A model generated the notes under the pieces. It did no database searches and was not told the origin of the DNA. It was given only the letters and a program-made list of their open reading frames with translations. A program made the translations under genes and the position numbers. This document shows, one piece after another, positions 31,495-41,245 of a DNA stretch of 64,000 nucleotides (positions within the stretch are counted from its first letter, which is position 1; every line of letters begins with the position of its first letter). Origin of the DNA: Steromphala cineraria (taxonomy: Eukaryota > Mollusca > Gastropoda > Trochida > Trochidae); contig OU744732.1 of NCBI GenBank assembly GCA_916613615.1, positions 26,918,673 through 26,982,672 on the forward strand, written 5' to 3'.

Positions 31495-31910
31495 GTACAA
31501 TACACAGTTGCAACAACTTACTGAAAAGAGTAAATGTAATCAAATAGAGATAAGTGGTAAGAAGCCAGTAATGTACAATACAGGAGATGTTTACAATTAA
31601 TTGATAGAGGCCAGTGATGTACATGAGTGATAACAGTTCATTAATTAAGGAGAAGATCATAGGCTGACGGGATGCAGTAACCTTGATCACGATAAATTGA
31701 TGTCTGAATCTATTTGATCTCCAAAGCCTCTCTTAATTTGCGCAAATTAAGAGAAGCTTGATATATGCCCCTACATCATTACTCTTCCTCTGTTTGAGAA
31801 CGACACAAGAATCTGTGTCGAAACGTCGCATACAATAAACAAAGAAGTTGTCATCCATATATTCCTCAGGATTAATGTGTAGACAGGTGTAGTAATGCCT
31901 CATCGAAGTT
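31290..31910. mobile_element. Inverted pair of a Penelope-like repeat with an internal (TA)n
   Basis: ATATGGATGACAACTTCTTT at 31367 and its complement at 31846 bound two copies in opposite orientation; each contains TCTGTGTCGAAACGTCGCAT on one strand. A (TA)n run lies at 31459-31486. Confidence 0.7.
31397..31434 (-). ncRNA. Hammerhead-like hairpin motif (decayed) in the repeat
   Basis: Minus strand: GCTTGAGA, then a ACACAAGAATCTGTGT stem-loop, then CGAAACGTC. The stem II plus GAAA layout recalls hammerhead cores of Penelope-like elements, but CTGANGA is not exact. Other copies at 31791-31830 (+) and 52907-52943 (-). Confidence 0.25.
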
Positions 31911-32056
31911 ATACCTCTGATGTTTCTGTCTACTATGATGCATAAAAATGATATATGATTTATAGAGCCGTTTCCGATCCACACAGATGTTGCTCAAAGA
32001 GCTATACAGTCAACAGTAGAGATGAGTCTTTAGTTGAGATTTGAAGTCGTATAGCT

Positions 32057-32420
32057 TTAAAGGGGCAGTAGCACATTTTAGGGGGTATATAGGGTGATGT
32101 CAGGAAAATGAAAATTAATGGTTCCAATTTAAAGACAATGTATCTAAACTAAATGGAACAGTATTAATTCAAATATATAACGTAAAGTTTAGCCATGCGA
32201 TTCCTTTTTCTTATATTCTTGCACAAAATGAATCAAAGGTGTTCACACAAAAATGGCCGCCAATGGACTTTTTATGTAATTTGTCCTCTGACTATGGATG
32301 ATTGGTTTGTGTAATGAGATTTTTGACACTATCAGAACAATACATTTAGCATTAACATACAGTTATCAGTGAACATTTTGATATATATGTTTTTCAATAA
32401 ACTTGCTACTGCCCCTTTAA
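32057..32420 (+). mobile_element. TTAA-flanked MITE, family 1, copy 3
   Basis: TTAAAGGGGCAGTAGCACAT and AACTTGCTACTGCCCCTTTAA ends; interior AATGGCCGCCAATGGACTTT. Confidence 0.92.
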
Positions 32421-33215
32421 GACTGTGTCATACGAATCCAAAACTTAAAAGCAACACTATAAGTATTTTATAAACATAGTTATTCACATACATGTTTAAT
32501 CTTTAACAATAACAATCTACTAATACATCATTCATAGAAACAGTTTTTCAAACATTAATGCAAACACCAAGAAAAACAAATGAATATTTGTAAAGATTTC
32601 CAAAATATCCCTCTACTTCAGAGCCATATTATACCGCTGGTTAAACCTTACTATCAAGGAAAAATTAACATATATATGTTATTATCATATTAGGATATTG
32701 ACCAAATATCATATCATAAAGCAGGTATCCATTGCACTGGTATCTAACGATTTCGCTGAGCAGCGTCTATTGGGAAGTTACTGCAACATCATTCAGGACG
32801 TTGCAATGTTATTACGTGACCATTTTTCGTTCGAACCGAGGAAACTATGATTAATAAAAGAACATAACCCCTATCTCATCCCTAGAACCCTGAACTGGTT
32901 TAATAATGACATATATGCCCAATTGTGAACTAACACATTTACATTGACTCTTATGAAAAATGCAAATGAAATGAGTTTATATGTACAAAGTTAATCACTT
33001 TCTATATAAGGCTATTCGCTCGAGCCTTCTAAATACTCCTCTTTGGCTGATTGTTGAAACTTATACCCCACTTCCGGTCTCGTTGCTATGGGGTTGTTTT
33101 CTAACCGTAGGTATATTGACCGATACACCACAACTTTTCTAATACACCTATTCTTTTTTGAACATCCAAATAACTTAGGCAAATTAACCAAGTTGTATTT
33201 TTGAGAAATTTTAAT

Positions 33216-33290
33216 GTCCAAAGTGGGAATCGAACCAGGGGCCTTAATGTTGCGACGCAAAGCTTCTATCGACTGAGCTACTGAGGCTCG
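33216..33290 (-). repeat. tRNA-like sequence (pseudo-tRNA or SINE head)
   Basis: Minus strand has CAGTAGCTCAGTCGATAGA (A box) and CTGGTTCGATTCCCACTTTG (B box and T arm) about 30 bp apart. The anticodon stem is poorly paired, so it is probably a pseudogene. Confidence 0.5.
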
Positions 33291-33535
33291 ATGTAGGTGG
33301 TGGTACTTTTTGTTGTGCCATGTCTGGATTGTTGTATTTTCCTATATAAGCCATGTATAGGTACTAATTTGTACCAAATTTTAATGTTATGAAGTTAGAT
33401 TATGTTTTTAAAAACGTAAAAAAAGAGTATTGTTAACATTTTGTTGATCTTGTTAGGTTTCAGATAAATATACACAGAGAATGGTGGACAACTCTTTTTC
33501 GTCAAATATAGCTCAACCAGAGTGGGGTATAAGTC

Positions 33536-33683
33536 AGATATACCCACCCTTCCCTCGGTGCATCGCTCAATATACCTCCTGTTTGAATCGTGATCCTCGG
33601 CTCCGCTACGCTACTCCTCGGAGACCAACGATTCAAACAGGAGGTATATTGAGCGATACACCTCGGGAAGAGTGGGTATATCT
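33536..33683. repeat. Foldback element, arms about 57 bp
   Basis: AGATATACCCACCCTTCCCT pairs with the AGAGTGGGTATATCT end; the inner arms CTCCTGTTTGAATCG and CGATTCAAACAGGAG are perfect. Confidence 0.93.
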
Positions 33684-33876
33684 ATTACATACCCTGAAAC
33701 TCCCTTAATACTATATCTGAAAACTGCAATCTCTATACTTGAAATTCCATCATTCAAATAACAATCAAAATGTGGAAAATATGAAAAGGGGAGGGGGGGG
33801 GGGGATTTACGAGAAATAACATTAATATATTATAATATTACCGGTTCCTTGCAACACACAATCAAATCAAATCATT

Positions 33877-34468
33877 TCATAAAACACCTTTTAAAAGCGG
33901 TCGAGATAAAACTAACAATCTCTCCCTTAAAGTTGCATTAGTAGTTTTTTCAATTAGTTTCAATATCCGCAAACGAAATAAATCCACAGCATAATTGAAG
34001 TACATCCTATCCAACCTATTCATTTCATCGATTTCATCTCGTTGTTCATCAGTGATATCAAGCGTGATATTTCCAGCTTTTTGAGGCACTGTTTCGAATC
34101 CTTTGATGAAATGAATGTTAAACGTCTCTTCAAAAAGAATCTGTGACAGTTCCTGATATTCAGTTAAACCGAAGTATGCAAAATGCTTCAAGTTGTCCAT
34201 GGCACTCTTCACCAGATTCATATCTTTAACTTCCTTAGACCTATGCCGATTACGATTTCCAAAACCTAGCATGTGTGTTTGGCGATTAATTGCAGGATTA
34301 CTCGGACATTTCATGAATTGTTCCAAAGTGACGTTGACCCATATTTTCGTTGCAGTGGGATATTGGCAGTTCTTTGGCGAAGTCCCCCACTGCCCATGTA
34401 GCCTGACGTGCATCCACTCACTGAGGTATCTCCTGAGGGGGTCTCTCACCATCGTGATGTACAGGTGT
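33877..34468 (-). CDS. HS6ST-like: HS6ST-like D exon 2
   Basis: Acceptor GTGTTACAG. Ends SRPLLKGVL-stop. Its first ~85 bp match gene C exon 2 with two differences. Confidence 0.9.
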
Positions 34469-36658
34469 CTGTAACACATAAAAAATGTAAAAAGTTTAGA
34501 ATTATGTTCAACAAACATGATCAAGAATTCTTTCATTAAGAAAACGCATGCATTTCCCTGAACGCCTTGTCTTCAATGAAATTCACGGATTCTGGAAATA
34601 GAAATTGTCAATTACAAAAAAACAACATAACGCATAAGTCATAAATTTTACGAAAAATCAAGTTCACTTTAGTAGAGCACTTTGCGTTTGGCTGCGCCTT
34701 GATGGTTATTTCGTTGTCGAGGTTGATTGCTTTGTTCATCAAAAACTGTCTCATTGGATCTTTGTGTAGTACCCGATTACTAAGTTATGGAACTGGCACA
34801 TCCCTTAGGTCACATGTTCATCTATCTACAGCTGCATACCATAAGGTTGTTCACTTGTTTGTGTATCGTAGTTCAATTATCATGATATTTGGATTTTGTT
34901 TGGACGTTAATTTCAACATTATCCGTTTCGTTTTTGCCATGATATGATGCCTTTAAGTCAATCGAAATTAAGATAAGATAAGATAATACTTTATTACCCG
35001 AAAGGTAATTCTTTTTACATTCACAGAGTCTTAAAATTAACAAATATACAACATATTATATTTGCACTACAATACGTAGGTAAGTGAACAAATTTAGGAT
35101 ACGCAGCTGTACATCACAAGGAGAATGGCGAACAACGGACAATCCTCTATCATACAACTATCCCTTTTCTCATTTACCCCACTTTCGATAGAAATAACAA
35201 TTTGAGGATAATGATAACAAAATGTATGGTTGGTCCTACATTTCGAAGCATACAGTGATCAAGCTCAACGTGCAAGTAAAATAACGTTAACCTAAAACAA
35301 TTGAAAAGAAATGTTTTGAAAGATGACTTCAACGAGCCGAGTGTTTTGCAGAGCGTGACAGTCTCTAAAAGAGCTCATTTAATTAGCATTCAAACACTGG
35401 TAAGTAAAAAAAAAGGCGCGCTAAATGTTCTCTTCATAATGATGGCTATACGTTAATGCCCGGAAGTAAATAAAGTGAAAACATTTTTGTCTCATAATGG
35501 TTGACTATCTTACTTATTTCACTTACTGAAATAGTATTTTATCTATTATATGTCACTCTCTTGTGTTTTACTTTAGCATGATCTGCTTCTGACTTGAAAA
35601 AAATGGTAATTCAGAGAGAGCGGTCATGTTTTTTTATCAAAGCTACAATGAAATATTTTTTTAACTCGTGACCAATTTTGTTCATGTTTACAAATCATAT
35701 AACTAACCTCTGAAATACAGATGCATCCAAAATTTCCAAATGACCAAAGAAGGCATTTTTCATTATTATTCTACTTAATTCCTCAACGTTTTCGTTAACA
35801 CCAGGGTGCTTGCATACTTGCATCATGTTATGCTCGAAGTATGTCTTAACACATGCAGCTTCCGGGTCTACATGCTCAAGCTTACTAGCTGCTTTGAAAG
35901 TACAATTTATTCAGGGTTATGATGGAGGTAGCAATATGAGATAAGTTCATGTATAAGATAAGTAGCATGTAAGATGTTAAGATTATCATCCCGCCACTAA
36001 TGGCTGCCATATTGCCAAAGCGGCGTAAAACAATAACTCACTCACTCACTAACATTATCATATGGATATATCAATAGTAAACCTTACATCAATGTGTTTA
36101 TGATGCTCTAGTATAAAGGTACCTTCGTTTACGGTGTTGTTTTAATCGCTTGTCCATCGCTTTGTCAACACAGGGTAAAAGTCGAGCATAACCTTCATGG
36201 AGTCCACACGTGGAATCAAAGTTGGTAGTTCTCAGAAGAACTGTTGACCTCCACCGCTTAAGACATGCACATTTATTAACGTCTCTCGGACAGTTACACG
36301 CGGGTCGAAGATCAACGTCATCTGACAAATGTCTACTCAGAGAAGAGCTTCCGGTTTTCTGCACACGAAGGAAGATGATGACGTCACTTCCGTTGCTACT
36401 CACATCAAACTTTTTCACCAGATCCTCCATGGTAAAGTTACGCTTCAGGGCTATGTCTCTAACATAGGAGTCGAGAAGACTCTGCGGTGACAGCAAGTAA
36501 CGTTTTATGCTCAGAAATGTGTCTGTGATCGTACTCTGATAGTGGAATGGCTGCACATTTGATGTGAACTGTGACACGAAACATATCATCACTGCTACCC
36601 CAATAGCTGCTAGGACAACAAGTCTTCTGTAAAGGGATTGAAAACCCGGCATCGCCAT
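33877..36658 (-). CDS. HS6ST-like: HS6ST-like D: divergent 6-O-sulfotransferase-like enzyme, two exons
   Basis: Exon 1 is 36658-36123 and exon 2 is 34468-33877, 375 residues. Signal-anchor LVVLAAIGVAVMICFV; PAPS loop LRVQKTGSSSL; His motif CGLHEGYARL, in which the usual Asp-Trp after His-Ala is lost. Exon 2 has the same MVRDPLRRYLSEW start as C, CPSNPAINRQ and FAYFGLTEYQELSQ. The arm between NRQ and the SAM.NLK.FAYFG block is shorter and basic (GNRNRHRSK). Two Met codons open the frame; the first was kept. Frame and splice sites are intact, so it is called a gene, but the active-site neighbourhood is unusual and specificity may have changed. Confidence 0.86.
34965..35045 (-). repeat. Probable non-LTR/SINE 3' tail with TATCT repeats
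   Basis: Read on the minus strand: CCTTTCGGGTAATAAAGTAT followed by TATCTTATCTTATCTT, a typical retroposon tail. Lies in the HS6ST-like D intron. Confidence 0.45.
35706..35905 (-). other. Unassigned exon-like open frame inside the HS6ST-like D intron
   Basis: Minus-strand frame open for about 70 codons between stops, with no upstream ATG. Reads KLEHVDPEAACVKTYFEHNM then ENVEELSRIIMKNAFFGHLE. Possible acceptor TTCAAAGCAG near 35890 and donor CAGAG|GTTAGT at about 35707. AFFG...E...S is faintly like the HS6ST AFFGLTE block, and GHLEIL recalls ankyrin repeats; neither is convincing. Confidence 0.35.
35989..36051 (-). repeat. SINE-like repeat fragment
   Basis: Minus strand: GTGAGTGAGTGAGTTATTGT, then TTTTACGCCGCTTTGGCAATAT, the head and core of the same family as 1229-1420. 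Confidence 0.6.
36123..36658 (-). CDS. HS6ST-like: HS6ST-like D exon 1
   Basis: 178 codons plus two bases, donor CGAAG|GTACCT. Anchor, longer stem, PAPS loop, CNCPRDV and CACLKRW Cys strands, CGLHEGY. Confidence 0.87.
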
Positions 36659-37107
36659 CTCTGAAAAAGATTAGATTGTTCAAATTAGCCAGTAAATATT
36701 ACATGTATGTTCTAAATAACATATGCCAAACGTTTGAAATCTGTACATTAATGTATATTAATTTGATCAATTATAATACACTATTTAACCAAGAATCGCT
36801 TTTGAGATATAAGCTAAAATTGCAAAAGCAACAGAATCGAGATAATGAATGACAGTACCAATAACTTTACTGTTATTGGTCCATGTGATATTCATAGGGT
36901 AAATCAAACAATTAGATTTATGCGTGACGTCACAATTTAACACTACTGTCACAATATTTAATGTTTTAGCAAACTGCCGGAAACCGTGCTCGTTTTGTTT
37001 TCTGTGAGTAATACACGGAATATTAAACATTCATACCTTTATATACTTTATTGTAGTTGCTCGTGAATAATTTAGTATCAAACTCGCTTTCCTTCGTTTA
37101 TACTAAT

Positions 37108-37372
37108 TGAGGTGAGGTGATGTTGGGTATAACACCGCTTTCAAGAATATTTCATTTATATGACGACTGCTAGTATTATTGCAGTGGGAAAGCCCGCAAC
37201 ACTATTGTGGCTATGTATTGCGGTAAAACCTGCGAGCAACTGCAAGAGCTAGCGAACCATGGGTGGAAATTCAATGTAGCATTGTACCCAAAGCTGACTG
37301 CGTCTAGAACCGTTCTCTATTGCAGATAAAGTTGCCCAGCCCCTGGCTGGAGCATTAATAACATATCCTTAT
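37108..37372 (+). repeat. SINE-like repeat (copy 2)
   Basis: GGTGAGGTGATGTTGGGTAT, ACACCGCTTTCAAGAATATT and GGCTATGTATTGCGGTAAAA match the repeat at 1229-1420. The copy continues with CAGATAAAGTTGCCCAGCCC. Confidence 0.6.
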
Positions 37373-37597
37373 CTCGTTTGATAAAAGGTATTTAATGAGT
37401 AATTTATATTAGTATCCTCTGTATACTTTACCGAGCAGATGGCCAAGCGGACATTAGGTTCCTGTCGGGCTTTTGATAATAAAGAAATAATGAAATGTAA
37501 AGCGCAGAATGAGAAATAAATATGCTTCGGGAAATTTTCATTGAAGAATTATTACCTAACCATGACAAGTAGAGTTCAGAAACTCGGCTTGTGGGCG

Positions 37598-37963
37598 TTA
37601 AAGGGGCAGTAGCACGTTTTTAGGGGGAATATAAGGTGATGTCAGGAAAATGAAAATTAATGGTTCCAATTGAAAGACAATGTATTTAAACTAAATGGAG
37701 CAGTAATGATTCAAATATTACATTTAAAGTTTAGCCATGCGATTCCTTTTTCTTACAGAAAATGAATTACAGGTGTTCACACACAAATGGCCGCCAATGG
37801 ATTTCATGTGAATCTTCATACTTTGTCCTCTGACTATGGATGATTGACTTGTGTAATGAGATTTTTGACACTGTCAAAATAATACATTTAACATTAACTT
37901 GCAATTATCAGGGGAAAATGAAAAAATATAAAATCATCAAAAAACGTGCTACTGCCCTTTTAA
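37598..37963 (+). mobile_element. TTAA-flanked MITE, family 1, copy 4
   Basis: TTAAAGGGGCAGTAGCACGT at the left and AACGTGCTACTGCCCTTTTAA at the right. Confidence 0.93.
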
Positions 37964-40362
37964 AATTTATTTTTGTTGACAACATGTTTGGTACTCTATG
38001 GTGTTACATCGTCAGCGTCCTCGAAAATCCAGAGTCAACGTGTCGATAATTCTCAACTTTAGAGAAGAGTTATGTGAACATTGATTATGGATTATCGATT
38101 TAGTTATTCAAGTTAATTCAATGTCAGATAAAAAAAAATTTCTTCTGTTGTTTTCACACATTTATATACTATATGAATAGGGATGTTGACAAAAATAGAT
38201 CAATGATATTGTCTTTGTTGAGTAGTTGATGAAATATTGATAATAAAAATACAATATCCCCAACTTATTTTGTCCAGTTAGTGTTACTCTGATACACTAT
38301 GTAGAAACATGACACTGTTCTACGTCGGTATTGTATTGATTATCACGCTACAGGTAATCTTCACAAAATTCTTAATTAATCAACATATTCGGTAACAACT
38401 TGTATTTTAGCATAAAATTGGAAAACAGATAGAGATTACAATTTCATGCAGTTATAAATTCAATTATCATAGCTTTGGATGATTTACGCTTGCAAATAAC
38501 GTATAATACTAATAACGAATATTCTCCAAATGACTCACATGAAGACAATACGACACGGATTGAACTATATTTAGACAAGCTCTGCTCATCGGTTAACTCA
38601 TTAACACATTGCTAATGGTATTAAATGCTACATTGAGGGTGCCTCATACGCGTTCCAAAATATCACTTACCTTGACTTACCTGTGCTAATGAATTATCCA
38701 TATGGACACATCCTGCAGTTGATACATGGACATGTATGTTTCAGCATAAGCCTACTATCACCGAGCAGTGGGTTTCATATTCATGTGACAGCTTGCCCTT
38801 ATAAAGCATGAAACGGTATGTGATACTATGTAGATATGTAGATCTGACAGCCTTGCTTCATAGAAGGTGAGTAATGTGACACACACAGCTTCATGATAGT
38901 CAGGTTGTCAAATAGTTTTAAAGTTTTATTTTGAAAGCATTCAATGCAACATTGTGTTTAAACCTTAAAAGATTACATTCCGATAAACCAGTAGAAACAT
39001 TCGCATAAATAGATTATGGCACCATGAAAGCTTTATAGCATAGGCTAATATATACTTTCCCAAAAAAGAAACGAACACGATTTGTCATTTTTAAACAATG
39101 TATTGCACCACGTAAAAAACACAATATCATGCAATTTTATCGGGGGAAAGGTTACAATTCTAAAGACAAAGAGCAGTAGCATTAATTTAATATCTAGCAC
39201 TTACTTTTTACAAATCCTGCTTTCAAGTCAATATAAAAAGCTTTCTGGTAAAGGGTAAAATATCTGCATCAAATTATGCTTCTATTACACGAGAATGAAT
39301 CACGAAGAATAATGATACACTCCAATCATTAAACCATTGACATGTGTCATGACCTTTGACCTTCGTAGGCTGTCATACATACAGTTTGAGCAGAAAGTTT
39401 ACCAGCCTGGACATGGCCTTAATAAGCTGCTACCTGAGTCTTATGGGTTCACATTTGCAAAACTCTATCAAAAGTGTCATTTGATCGAGAAGTATCAACT
39501 GATGCAGGAAAGTATCGTTTTAAAGATAGTCCACATTGTATAAAAGCCGGTCTCATTGAAATCGGCCTTGTTCCGAGGAATAAACGTTTAGAAATATTAA
39601 ATCATTCGAGAATCGAACTTTATATTTCGATAGGTCTCCTCTCCACTAGGTCCGACCGCATCCCCTTAGGTCGCATGTCCTTACGTTTACTCAGCTAACC
39701 AATCATAAGCTGCCGACAAAAGCCGTCGGTATCAAGCTAGGGGAAGGTAACTCCTGTTAATCATGATAAACATGATTACCGCTGGCTATCAAAAGCGAGA
39801 CGATGTGATTGGTTTGCTAATGACTTGGTTTCGGCTGCGCTACACTGGTAGAACAAAAGTAACGGGGTACAATAAAGCCCAGTGTAGAGAATTTCATATC
39901 TCAGTAGAGTTAATATTTTGTATATTTTAATCTGAACAAAGGATGATTTAAATCAGACTCTAGTGAAAATAAAAAGGTTTGAAGTGAAGATAATAATCGA
40001 AAACTAGACAATGGTGCGCGTCAATCAGTCACACGTTACTTTAGAAACTTATCAAAACAGACAAATATGTTGAAGGTTGCTTATGTTTGACTATTTAGCT
40101 ATCATATCTATATCAATTGTGCATATGAGTTTGGCTTCTGCAAATATATGTATATGCTGTTTCTAGATTCTAATGGAAAACAAGTATTTATCATGCAAAT
40201 AATTGTCTGACTATGTGATATTTCTTATATAATAAATTATACCATATATATGAATATATAATTACGTTGGTATCAATACCCAATATAACCATTCATGTGT
40301 GACCCCTTCACGTATGCGTTCTTAGCAGCTATTAGGGCTGCTATCAGATTTTGTGAAGTTTC

Positions 40363-40390
40363 CATCGCCGCCGCCGCCGCCGCCGCCGCA
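40363..40390. repeat. (CGC)n trinucleotide run
   Basis: About eight CGC/GCC repeats in otherwise AT-rich DNA. Confidence 0.9.
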
Positions 40391-40424
40391 CTCGTACTAC
40401 TAGCTATAACTTTTTTCCACTAAG

Positions 40425-41245
40425 CTTTCCAGAACTCTTATTCATACCTTACTACTCATACCTCGGGGGAACGATTTTGACACGTTTACTTTCAAGGTCA
40501 AAGGTCAAGGTCACGAGCTATGTATTCACTCTAAGAATTCCTTGTAAACGCGATAACTTGAAAAGTTTTTGTGCTATGAAGCTCTAACTTGGTATATATC
40601 ATCCTTGGAAAAGTAAAAAATTTTGAAAAGGTTTCGGCTACAATCCGTCAAAGGTCAAGGTCACAGCAAGGTCATGACGTAAGCATGTTTTAGCGAAAAT
40701 GCTTTATTTTAACTATGAACACTTTTAATCAATACATGATTGTTATACTCAATAAAAAGTGTTCAATGATTGTGTGACCTTGAAGGTCAAAAGTCAAGGT
40801 CATGAGATATGAGTTATTACAAAATGCACTAAATTTGGGTATAACTTTATCCCATTTAGCTTTTCAGAACTCATGAACATGTCTAAATGTTAATACTTCC
40901 AGGGAATCATTATGACATGTTCACTTTCAAGTTCAAAGGTCAAGGTCACGAGTTATAAAATCACCACAAAATTCTTTGTAAACACGGTAACTTGAAAAGT
41001 TTTTGTGCTATGAAGCTCTAACTTGGTATATATCATCCTTGGAAAGGTAAAAAAATTTGAAAAGGTTTCGGCTACAATCTGTCAAAGGTCAAGGTCACAG
41101 CAAGGTCATGACTTAAGCATGGTTTAGCGAAAATGCTTAATTTTAACTATGATCACTTTTAATCAATACAATAATGTTATACTCAATGAAATGTGTTCAT
41201 TGATTGTGTGACCTTGAGTGTCAAAGGTCAAGGTCACGAGAAAAT
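40425..41245. repeat. ~434-bp tandem duplication rich in AGGTCA half-sites
   Basis: GTAAAC(G/A)CG(A/G)TAACTTGAAAAG occurs at 40544 and 40978. Both copies contain CAAAGGTCAAGGTCAC several times, on the same strand, giving at least six clustered AGGTCA motifs. Confidence 0.85.

Larger units (their letters stand above)
28370..33876. other. Repeat-rich intergenic region between HS6ST-like C and D
   Basis: No host gene recognised. Contains foldbacks, a retroelement remnant, the Penelope-like inverted pair, TTAA-MITE copy 3, a tRNA-like fragment and a palindrome. The remaining stretches show nothing recognisable. Confidence 0.55.

Noticed and set aside
33216..33290. Functional tRNA gene on the minus strand
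   Set aside because: Only the box elements match; the anticodon stem and acceptor pairing are poor.
39337..39543. 68-codon plus-strand open frame
   Set aside because: No recognisable domain, no splice context and no neighbouring coding sequence; consistent with chance.
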